Positions 1 to 6,593 of a stretch of DNA of 6,606 nt are shown one piece after another. Origin of the DNA: Bacteroidia bacterium (GTDB taxonomy: Bacteria; Bacteroidota; Bacteroidia; UKL13-3); assembly GCA_019454865.1 (NCBI GenBank), contig JACFNJ010000141.1, positions 1-6,606 of the forward strand, in the 5' to 3' direction. How positions within the stretch are numbered: the first letter of the stretch is position 1; every line of letters starts with the position of its first letter. Position numbers and translations under genes: made by a program. The notes under the pieces were generated by a model. It saw only the letters and a list, made by a program, of their open reading frames with translations. It ran no database searches and was not told where the DNA came from.

Positions 1-2616
1 GATGCGATAAATCAAACCAATGAAAAAATTAAACATTCGCAAAAGGATTATGTTACACTATTTGGTGAAACTTATACAGAAATAGCCCCAGAAGGAAAAC
101 TTGCTACAATTTTTGCAAACCAAAATAATAAAGATAGAATAAAGCCTACTTCAACAAACCAAGAAGTACTTAAATATATTAAAGAAGAAGCCGATCAAGC
201 AATTGACCGTTCATTCCAGATATTACGTGCACGTATTGATAAATTTGGTGTAACCCAACCTAATATCCAAAAACTTCAAGGTAGTGGCAGAATATTAGTT
301 GAGCTGCCGGGTGTTGATAATCCGGCTCGTGTTCGCAAATTATTACAAGGTAGTGCTAAGTTAGAGTTTTATGAAACCTTTACTAATGTTGAAGCTTTCA
401 AATATCTATCAGATATAAATACTGCAATTGCTAATAACAAAAATGCAACAACAATTAATAGTGATTCAACAACTAATAATACTATTGATACCACTGTTAA
501 ATCAAGTGCATTAGCAGGATTAGCTAGTTCAAATTCAAATAAAGTAGCAGCTACCGATTCTTTGACAGGAGACTCAACTCAACAAAAAATTGAACAAGCC
601 AGAAAAGAAAATCCTTTATTTGTTTACCTTCAACCAAATGCCGATGAAAAAGGACAACTTGTTGCACAAGGCTCTGTATGTGGATACACTGCAATACGTG
701 ATACAGCTAAGGTAAACGCAATGTTGTTTAGCAAAGAAGCCAAAAATGTACTTCCGGGTAATTTACGTTTCTTATGGGAAGCCAAAGCCATTGGAGACAA
801 AGATGCCTTTGTACGTTTACATGCAATTAAAACTAAAATGGGTGGAGGAGCCCAGTTAGAAGGCGACAAAGTAATAGATGCAAGAAGAGATATAAATGGA
901 ACTACCGGTGAAGTAGAAGTAAGCATGACTATGAATGCTCAAGGTGCTCAAATATGGAAAAACTTAACAAAAGCTAATATTGGTCGCTCAATTGCAATAG
1001 TATTGGATGATGTGATTTATTCATCACCAAATGTGCAAAGTGAAATTCCAAATGGACGTTCTTCAATAAGTGGAAATTTCACTTCGGAAGAAGCTGGTGA
1101 TTTAGCGAATATATTAAAAGCCGGTAAACTTCCTGCACCTACTCGCATAGTAGAGGAAGCTGTTGTTGGCCCTACCTTAGGAGCACAAAGTATAAGCCAA
1201 GGATTGTGGAGTATGGTTATTGCTACTGTTATTATTCTTGTGTTTATGATAGTTTATTATGGCAATAGTGGTTATATCGCTGACTTGGCTGTATTAGCTA
1301 ACGTATTCTTTATACTGGGCGTTTTAGCCAGTTTAGGCGCAGCACTTACTTTACCCGGTATTGCAGGTATAGTACTTACTATTGGTATGGCAGTAGATGC
1401 CAATGTACTTATTAATGAGCGTATAAAAGAAGAACTAAACCATCATGCACGCAGTTTAAAAAATGCTGTTGCAGATGGATATGCAAATGCTGCATCTTCT
1501 ATTATTGACGCAAACCTAACAACTCTATTAGCTGGTATAGTTTTATATGTTTTTGGTACAGGTCCTGTTCAAGGATTTGCTATTACCTTAATTATTGGTA
1601 TTCTTTCTTCCATGTTTACGGCTGTTTTATTGTCAAGAGTAATCACTGAGTGGGAGTTATCAAAAGGTAAAATAGTAAATTATGTAACCTCTGTTTCTAA
1701 AGGCTTATTCCAAAACCTAAACATGAACTTTGTAGGTAATAGAAAGAAGTTTTATTTATTATCAGCTTCAATAATTACCATTGGTTTAATATCAATTTTC
1801 ACTAAAGGCTTTACTTTAGGTGTTGATTTCAAAGGTGGATGGACTTATGTTGTTGAATTCAACCAAGCGGTTTCTCAAAATGAGATTAGAGAAAAATTAA
1901 CTGCTCCTTTTGAAAGTGCACCGGAAGTAAAAACCTATGGAAGCGATAGAAAATATAAAATTACAACTACCTATAAAATTAATGAAACTGCTGAAAACAC
2001 TAGTGATTTAGTAGAACAAAAATTAAATGAAGGTTTGAAAAATATCGGAGAAGCTAAAATATTGAGTTCTGCTAAAGTAGGTCCTACAATTGCTAATGAT
2101 ATTAAAGTAGCTTCGGTATGGGCAACATTAATTGCATTATTCGGTATTGGCTTATATATATTTGTACGTTTCCGCAAATGGCAATATGCACTTGGTGCTA
2201 TTATAGCATTAACACATGACGTATTAATAATGCTTGGCTTCTACTCTATTTTTGATGGTATTTTACCATTCCCAATGGAAGTTGATCAAAATTTTATTGC
2301 TGCAATTCTTACTATTATTGGTTTCTCAATTAATGATACCGTGGTTGTATTTGACCGTGTACGTGAGTTTTTAAGAGACAATAAAACTGAAGAACAAAAC
2401 ATCGTAATAAACAAAGCATTAAATTCAACACTTAGTCGTACTGTAATTACATCTTTAACAGTATTCTTAGTTGCATTAGTTTTATTCTTCTTTGGCGGTG
2501 AAGTAATTCAAGGATTTACATTTGCATTATTAGTAGGTATTGTATTTGGTACATATTCATCTATTAATATAGCAACTCCAATTGTTATTGATTTCGCTAA
2601 AAAAGATAAGAAATAA
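1..2616 (+). CDS. secDF: Protein translocase subunit SecDF (fused SecD-SecF), 5'-truncated by the window edge
   Basis: SecDF is an inner-membrane RND-type protein that uses proton flow to assist late steps of SecYEG export. The frame is open from base 1 to the TAA at 2614-2616 (871 residues). A TTG at 562 could be taken as a start, but clear SecD sequence lies upstream of it. Fragment numbering: SecD P1 region with RIDKFGV (78-84) and RILVELPGV (97-105); an Asn/Ser/Thr-rich insert (about 141-190); VLDDVIYSSP (334-343); VVGPTLG (388-394); a SecD membrane block from about 402 with GMAVDAN (D466). SecF follows from about 580: first helix near 584-602, FTLGVDFKGG (604-613), VGPTIA (693-698), INDTVVVFDR (D779) and SRT (R813). 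D466, D779 and R813 correspond to the proton-path residues known in Thermus SecDF (D340, D637, R671); the 34-residue D-R spacing is identical. Bacteroidota SecDF is usually near 1000 residues, so about 130 N-terminal residues, including the first helix, are missing. Identification is near certain. Confidence 0.97.
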   Translation, partial: DAINQTNEKIKHSQKDYVTLFGETYTEIAPEGKLATIFANQNNKDRIKPTSTNQEVLKYIKEEADQAIDRSFQILRARIDKFGVTQPNIQKLQGSGRILVELPGVDNPARVRKLLQGSAKLEFYETFTNVEAFKYLSDINTAIANNKNATTINSDSTTNNTIDTTVKSSALAGLASSNSNKVAATDSLTGDSTQQKIEQARKENPLFVYLQPNADEKGQLVAQGSVCGYTAIRDTAKVNAMLFSKEAKNVLPGNLRFLWEAKAIGDKDAFVRLHAIKTKMGGGAQLEGDKVIDARRDINGTTGEVEVSMTMNAQGAQIWKNLTKANIGRSIAIVLDDVIYSSPNVQSEIPNGRSSISGNFTSEEAGDLANILKAGKLPAPTRIVEEAVVGPTLGAQSISQGLWSMVIATVIILVFMIVYYGNSGYIADLAVLANVFFILGVLASLGAALTLPGIAGIVLTIGMAVDANVLINERIKEELNHHARSLKNAVADGYANAASSIIDANLTTLLAGIVLYVFGTGPVQGFAITLIIGILSSMFTAVLLSRVITEWELSKGKIVNYVTSVSKGLFQNLNMNFVGNRKKFYLLSASIITIGLISIFTKGFTLGVDFKGGWTYVVEFNQAVSQNEIREKLTAPFESAPEVKTYGSDRKYKITTTYKINETAENTSDLVEQKLNEGLKNIGEAKILSSAKVGPTIANDIKVASVWATLIALFGIGLYIFVRFRKWQYALGAIIALTHDVLIMLGFYSIFDGILPFPMEVDQNFIAAILTIIGFSINDTVVVFDRVREFLRDNKTEEQNIVINKALNSTLSRTVITSLTVFLVALVLFFFGGEVIQGFTFALLVGIVFGTYSSINIATPIVIDFAKKDKK

Positions 2617-2637
2617 AATAAATTAATAGCAATAAAC

Positions 2638-2672
2638 AAAAAAAGAGGATGTTAAACACATCCTCTTTTTTT
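2638..2672. terminator. Bidirectional intrinsic terminator between convergent secDF and peroxiredoxin genes
   Basis: GAGGATGT (2645-2652) and ACATCCTC (2658-2665) pair perfectly around the 5-base loop TAAAC. The stem is extended by seven A on the left and seven T on the right, giving 15 bp in all. A U-tract follows the GC-containing stem on both strands. It lies 22 bases after the secDF stop and 18 bases beyond the peroxiredoxin stop, so it can serve both genes. Confidence 0.93.
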
Positions 2673-2689
2673 GTTTTAAAAATTTTAAA

Positions 2690-3334
2690 CTAATGTGAAG
2701 CTAAATACGAAGCAACTCCTTCAGCTGTACCTTTCATACCATCTTTTCCTTTATTCCAATCTGCTGGGCATACTTCACCATTTTCTTCAAAAAATTGCAA
2801 AGCATCTATCATTCGTAGTGCCTCGTCTATGCTTCTGCCTAATGGTAAATCATTAACTACCTGATGACGTACAATTCCGTTTTTATCAATTAAAAATAAA
2901 CCTCGATAAGCAACACTATCTTTCCCTTCATCACCTACCCATATCATATCACCATTATCATCATAATTATAATGTCCGGCTAAAACACCATAATTAAGCG
3001 CAATTGTTTTATTTACATCTGCCACTAAAGGGTATTTCACGCCTTCTATCCCTCCTTTATTTTGTGGTGTATTTAACCACGCCCAATGGCTAAATTTCGA
3101 ATCAATAGAACATCCAATGACTGCAACATTACGTTCTTCAAATTCAGCAATTCGTCTTTGAAATGCAATAATTTCTGTTGGGCAAACAAAAGTAAAATCC
3201 AAAGGATAGAAATAAAATACTACATGCTTCTTTCCAATAAACTGTTCTAATGAAAATTTTTCCACAAATTCACCACCGTTTATAACTGCTGATGCACTAA
3301 ATACCGGAGCTTTTTTACCTACTAACATTGTCAT
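2690..3334 (-). CDS. Typical 2-Cys peroxiredoxin (AhpC/Prx1 family)
   Basis: Thiol peroxidase of 214 residues that reduces hydrogen peroxide, organic hydroperoxides and probably peroxynitrite in the cytoplasm; no signal peptide is seen. The peroxidatic cysteine is C51 in the motif P44-x3-T48-x2-C51 (FTFVCPTE), with the conserved active-site arginine probably R143 (AYRGLF). The resolving cysteine is C189 in GEVCPADW, as expected for a typical 2-Cys enzyme that forms disulfide-linked dimers. Residues 119-139 (rich in Asp, Gly, Tyr) form an insertion relative to the short loop in E. coli AhpC (187 residues), which explains most of the extra length. The C-terminus ends SYLASH rather than in the YF motif of overoxidation-sensitive forms. 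The ATG at 3334 is chosen; an in-frame ATG two codons on (3328) would give MLVGKKAP and is equally possible. No AhpF gene is present here, so the reductant is unknown. The gene follows rho by 92 bases on the same strand and probably has its own promoter. Confidence 0.96.
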   Translation of the reverse strand: MTMLVGKKAPVFSASAVINGGEFVEKFSLEQFIGKKHVVFYFYPLDFTFVCPTEIIAFQRRIAEFEERNVAVIGCSIDSKFSHWAWLNTPQNKGGIEGVKYPLVADVNKTIALNYGVLAGHYNYDDNGDMIWVGDEGKDSVAYRGLFLIDKNGIVRHQVVNDLPLGRSIDEALRMIDALQFFEENGEVCPADWNKGKDGMKGTAEGVASYLASH

Positions 3335-3358
3335 AATTTATATATTAATTTTTTCAAG

Positions 3359-3366
3359 CAAAGTTA
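3359..3366 (-). promoter_or_regulatory. Candidate -7 promoter element of the peroxiredoxin gene
   Basis: The minus strand reads TAACTTTG, an exact match to the Bacteroidota -7 consensus TAnnTTTG, placed about 25 bases before the ATG. No TTG is present at the expected 19-21 base spacing upstream, so support is partial. If real, the gene can be expressed apart from rho with a leader of about 20 bases. Confidence 0.4.
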
Positions 3367-3426
3367 ATTAATCAACCTATATAAAAATGATTCTTATATA
3401 TTCATTATGTAAAGATTAATGTTTAA

Positions 3427-5031
3427 TTATCCATTCATGGATGCAAGAAACTCTTCATTTGAGTTTGTATTTTTCATATTTTTCAAAAGCAAATCCATAG
3501 CTTCTTCGGCATTCATATCTGCAATATGATTACGTAATACCCAAACCCTTTGCAAGGTTGCTTTATCTAACAACAAATCTTCGCGTCTTGTACTACTTGC
3601 TACAATATCTATTGCCGGATAAATTCGCTTATTAGCTAATCTTCTATCCAATTGTAATTCCATATTACCGGTTCCTTTAAATTCTTCAAAAATCACTTCA
3701 TCCATTTTGCTTCCGGTTTCTGTCAATGCTGTAGCAATAATGGTTAGCGAACCTCCATTTTCAATTTTACGAGCTGCTCCAAAAAAACGTTTTGGCTTAT
3801 GCAATGCATTTGCATCCACACCACCTGATAATATTTTTCCTGAAGCAGGTTGTACAGTATTAAAAGCACGTGCCATGCGAGTAATTGAATCCAATAATAT
3901 AACTACATCATGTCCACACTCCGTCATTCTTTTTGCTTTTTCTAAAACAATATTTGCAAGTTTTACATGCTTTTCTGCAGGTTCGTCAAATGTCGATGCA
4001 ACAACCTCTGCACGAACACTCCTTTGCATATCTGTTACCTCTTCCGGACGTTCATCAATTAATAAAATAATTAAATATACTTCTGGATGATTCTTTGCAA
4101 TTGCATTTGCAATGTCTTTTAAAAGTATGGTTTTCCCTGTTTTGGGTTGAGCTACTATTAATCCGCGTTGCCCTTTACCAATTGGTGCTATCAAATCAAT
4201 AATTCGAGTTGAATAAGCATTTGCATTTTTTGATAAGTTTAATCGTTCATCAGGAAATAAAGGTGTTAGATGTTCAAATGCAACTCTATCTCGAATTTCA
4301 ATGGCACTCCTGCCATTTACAACTTCTACTTTTGTTAATGCAAAATATTTTTCACCTTCTTTTGGTGGTCTTATCGTACCTTTAATTGTATCACCAGTTT
4401 TAAGTCCTAATAATTTAATTTGTGAAGGTGAAACATAAATATCATCTGGTGATGGCATATAGTTATAATCACTTGAACGTAAAAAACCATAACCGTCTTG
4501 CATCATTTCCAATACTCCTTCGCCATTTACTATTCCTTCTAACTCTTGCATTAATGAATGTTGCTGCTGTAACCGTTCATCCCTTTCCTTGCGCTCAATA
4601 TTTCTTTTCTCTTTCCAAAAATTTGCAGATTCTTGCGGTACTGCTACCCCCTGTTCAGGTTCTATTTGCTCTTTTTCATTTTCATCTATACTACTTTCTG
4701 GCTTTTGTTCTGTTGTTTCTTCTATTACTACATCAGTATTAGTAGTTACTTTTTCAAACTTTATTCCCTCAAGTAATGTTTCAGAAGACACATCCAACAT
4801 TTGTTCTTCTGTAACAACCTTGTCTTCTTTCTTCTTTCTTACTCTTTTCTTTTTAATATCATCACTTGGCTTTTCTGGTTTATCTGTTGAGTTGCTTAAA
4901 TCTTGTTGTTGTATGATATTCTCAACCAACTCAGATTTAACTTTTGATTCAACATCAGGTATATTTAAACCAGATGCTATTTCACGAAGCTCCGAAATAA
5001 GCATTTCGGACAATGCAGTCTTATTATACAT
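3427..5031 (-). CDS. rho: Transcription termination factor Rho with a long hydrophilic insertion
   Basis: Hexameric RNA-dependent ATPase and helicase that ends transcription; 534 residues against 419 in E. coli. Domains in order: Rho N-terminal helical domain (about 5-43); a charged, low-complexity insert (about 44-168) with the basic patch KKKRVRKKKEDK near 60-71 and a Glu/Lys/Gln-rich, probably helical stretch at 138-165; the cold-shock-like primary RNA-binding domain (about 169-240) with GYGFLR (Y181 and F183 match the RNA-stacking aromatics) and DDIYVSPSQI; then the RecA-type ATPase. ATPase motifs are intact: Walker A QPKTGKT (295-301), catalytic DERPEE (E327), Walker B VVILLD (D381), Q-loop VQPASGKILSGG (393-404) and the arginine finger R482 in STRRED. 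From Walker A onward the residues follow E. coli numbering plus 116, so the core has no indels. Serine 382 (E. coli S266, a bicyclomycin contact) is conserved. The ATG at 5031 begins just before the N-terminal domain. An active enzyme is expected. Confidence 0.98.
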   Translation of the reverse strand: MYNKTALSEMLISELREIASGLNIPDVESKVKSELVENIIQQQDLSNSTDKPEKPSDDIKKKRVRKKKEDKVVTEEQMLDVSSETLLEGIKFEKVTTNTDVVIEETTEQKPESSIDENEKEQIEPEQGVAVPQESANFWKEKRNIERKERDERLQQQHSLMQELEGIVNGEGVLEMMQDGYGFLRSSDYNYMPSPDDIYVSPSQIKLLGLKTGDTIKGTIRPPKEGEKYFALTKVEVVNGRSAIEIRDRVAFEHLTPLFPDERLNLSKNANAYSTRIIDLIAPIGKGQRGLIVAQPKTGKTILLKDIANAIAKNHPEVYLIILLIDERPEEVTDMQRSVRAEVVASTFDEPAEKHVKLANIVLEKAKRMTECGHDVVILLDSITRMARAFNTVQPASGKILSGGVDANALHKPKRFFGAARKIENGGSLTIIATALTETGSKMDEVIFEEFKGTGNMELQLDRRLANKRIYPAIDIVASSTRREDLLLDKATLQRVWVLRNHIADMNAEEAMDLLLKNMKNTNSNEEFLASMNG

Positions 5032-5068
5032 TAAGTAAATAAATAAATTGAATAACGATTTATATTGA

Positions 5069-5126
5069 ATAGCTCAAAGTCTTAGTTACTATGAAAAAGT
5101 TGACCGTTTAATATACTTAGAGCTAT
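5069..5126 (-). promoter_or_regulatory. Possible structured leader of rho (7-bp inverted repeat)
   Basis: ATAGCTC (5069-5075) and GAGCTAT (5120-5126) are perfect inverted repeats separated by 44 bases, inside the leader expected if rho starts from the promoter candidate near 5143. A direct repeat ATTGAATA (5047-5054 and 5064-5071) lies between the structure and the start codon. Rho genes in other bacteria are autoregulated through their leaders; that this one is so is inference. In DNA this AT-rich, 7-bp arms could arise by chance. Confidence 0.25.
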
Positions 5127-5142
5127 ATTAGAATTATGGTTG

Positions 5143-5172
5143 CAAGGTAAAATTTAATATTTGATTGCAAAA
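5143..5172 (-). promoter_or_regulatory. Candidate promoter of rho
   Basis: On the minus strand TTTTG (5172-5168) is followed after 18 bases by TACCTTG (5149-5143). This is close to the Bacteroidota consensus TTTG, 19-21 bases, TAnnTTTG, being one T short in the -7 element. It would give a rho leader of about 105 bases. A second exact -7 match (TAGTTTTG at 5245-5238) has no upstream TTG at proper spacing and is less likely. Confidence 0.45.
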
Positions 5173-5254
5173 TATTTTTTCAAAAATGTTTTTAAAAACC
5201 CTCATTTCAAATAACACGATAACTTCATCTCAAATTTCAAAACTAAAATACAAG

Positions 5255-5284
5255 TTGTTTTTTTTAATTATATTCATAATTTTG
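5255..5284 (+). promoter_or_regulatory. Promoter of the T9SS cargo gene (Bacteroidota type)
   Basis: TTG at 5255-5257 is followed after exactly 19 bases by TAATTTTG (5277-5284), an exact match to TTG, N19, TAnnTTTG. Transcription would begin around 5289, leaving a leader of about 20 bases before the ATG at 5310. The leader is AT-rich and has no Shine-Dalgarno sequence, as is common in this phylum. Confidence 0.7.
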
Positions 5285-5309
5285 TCTTAATTTTAAATCA
5301 TTTATTATT

Positions 5310-6506
5310 ATGAAAAAAACATTTATTCTATTCGCAGCTTTAGTATTTATAGTATCTGCTAATGCGCAAATTACTTTAAAATATGCAGATTATTCTGCAT
5401 GGGCTCCTGAAACAGAAAATGCTGAAAAAATCAAGGAAACTTCAGTTTATCCTAACTTTTCAGTAGGTAATGATTTAACTTGGAATTTAGATACTGTTGT
5501 TTATGATACATCAAAAGATTACATACAACCAAGAGTAGCATTTACTGACACAATTAATTTTCCGGGAGCATCATTCTCTGATGCGGCATCTTATAGTACA
5601 AGTAGTTTAAAATACTTTATCAAACTTATACGTGGGCTTGATTCGACAGGAATATATAATTATGGAGAACAAATCCAACGTCAAGCAATTTCAATTTCGC
5701 CCTTAACTGGAGGTGCTACAGATTCGTTAATTATTCTTTCGCAGAATGTAAAATACAGTTCCAGAAGTAAAATTATTCAATTTCCTGCAACTATCGGAAG
5801 TACATGGAGTACTAATCATCAATACTCAACAAAATTAACACTAACAGCTGCTTTAATGGGATTAAATAATGCCCTAGTTCAACGAAAGTCATACGAAACC
5901 AATATTGATTCTGTAATTGGATGGGGCAAAATGAGAGTAAAGATGGAAGGAATAGGTGTATCTACATATATTCCAGTTCTAATGGTTAAATCCTACAAAA
6001 TTCATAAAGACAGTTTTTATCTAAATGGTTCTCCAGCACCTACTTCATTGCTTAGCGCATTCGGACTTTCTCAAAATATGGAATCGAATGTTTATTCATA
6101 TCACTTTTATCGAAGTGGAGAAATAATGCCATTAGTTGAAGCCGTATATTTAGACAGTACTTTTTCATCTACCAAAGTTGATGTTATGTTTATACATAAA
6201 GATCATTTAACAGCTGAACCAAGTACTGGTATAAATGAAATGTATTCTGAAAATCTCATTTCGGTTTATCCTAACCCAATAGCTGATAACAAAATATACA
6301 TAAATATTCCAAATATGGCTAATAGACAAATTCATTATAAACTAACAAATATACTTGGTCAATGTATTTACAATAGCTCAACCATTATTACAAATGGTAC
6401 AGCTACAATTGAAACAAATTTATTAAGCAAATCAGGTTTAATTTACCTTCATGTTTTTGATGAAAAGCATAATTTGATTAAGTCTTTACCACTTATTATT
6501 AAATAA
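5310..6506 (+). CDS. Exported protein with T9SS type A C-terminal sorting domain, central function unknown
   Basis: A 398-residue secreted or surface-attached protein. Residues 1-19 form a signal peptide: basic MKK, a hydrophobic core (ILFAALVFIV) and a signal peptidase I site ANA before Q20. Residues about 317-398 form a type A sorting domain (Por secretion tail type): VYPNP (319-323), KLTNILGQ (344-351), then GLIYLHVF (376-383) and a basic, hydrophobic end (KSLPLIIK). Such domains send cargo through the outer membrane by T9SS and are usually removed afterwards, with lipopolysaccharide attachment in many cases. The central part (20-310) is rich in Ser, Thr, Tyr, Asn and short alternating hydrophobic stretches, which suggests beta structure; I see no catalytic motif, metal site or known repeat, and the only cysteine is C352 in the tail. 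I do not recognise a family. The start is well supported by the promoter and signal peptide. It is transcribed divergently from rho, with no partner gene in view. Confidence 0.93.
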   Translation: MKKTFILFAALVFIVSANAQITLKYADYSAWAPETENAEKIKETSVYPNFSVGNDLTWNLDTVVYDTSKDYIQPRVAFTDTINFPGASFSDAASYSTSSLKYFIKLIRGLDSTGIYNYGEQIQRQAISISPLTGGATDSLIILSQNVKYSSRSKIIQFPATIGSTWSTNHQYSTKLTLTAALMGLNNALVQRKSYETNIDSVIGWGKMRVKMEGIGVSTYIPVLMVKSYKIHKDSFYLNGSPAPTSLLSAFGLSQNMESNVYSYHFYRSGEIMPLVEAVYLDSTFSSTKVDVMFIHKDHLTAEPSTGINEMYSENLISVYPNPIADNKIYINIPNMANRQIHYKLTNILGQCIYNSSTIITNGTATIETNLLSKSGLIYLHVFDEKHNLIKSLPLIIK

Positions 6507-6550
6507 CTTATTTTAACTTAATAAAATTGTATCTCTTTAGTCTTATAATT

Positions 6551-6593
6551 AGGCTTAATGGACAAAAATGAGGCTCAAAATCGCTATAAGCCT
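6551..6593. repeat. Short inverted repeat at the right edge
   Basis: AGGCTTA (6551-6557) and TAAGCCT (6587-6593) are perfect inverted repeats with a 29-base loop; AGGCTCA at 6571-6577 is a near copy of the first arm in direct orientation. No U-tract follows, so it is not a convincing terminator for the gene ending at 6506. It may be chance, an operator, or the edge of a repeat that continues outside the window. Confidence 0.3.

Noticed and set aside
630..926. Minus-strand open frame of 98 codons inside secDF
   Set aside because: It lies fully within a strongly conserved coding region on the other strand and its product has no recognisable motif.
1971..2177. Minus-strand open frame of 68 codons inside the SecF part
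   Set aside because: Antisense shadow of conserved SecF sequence, with no promoter or family support.
3335..3426. Search for an intrinsic terminator between rho and the peroxiredoxin gene
   Set aside because: No GC-containing stem followed by a T-run on the minus strand is present, so read-through from rho is possible but not shown.
3707..4090. Plus-strand open frame of 127 codons antisense to rho
   Set aside because: It overlaps the Rho ATPase core, whose motifs are all intact on the minus strand.
4422..5038. Two overlapping plus-strand open frames with Ser/Phe/Leu-rich products
   Set aside because: They are the complement of the Glu/Lys-rich insertion and N-terminus of Rho; the apparent hydrophobic, membrane-like stretches come from antisense reading of charged codons.
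5165..5202. A/T tracts with TTTTTAAAAA self-complementarity upstream of the divergent genes
   Set aside because: Homopolymer runs of this sort are expected in AT-rich intergenic DNA; no stable stem or known element results.
6510..6527. Possible hairpin ATTTTA/TAAAAT just after the T9SS cargo gene
   Set aside because: The stem is six A-T pairs with no G-C pair and no U-tract, too weak to call a terminator.
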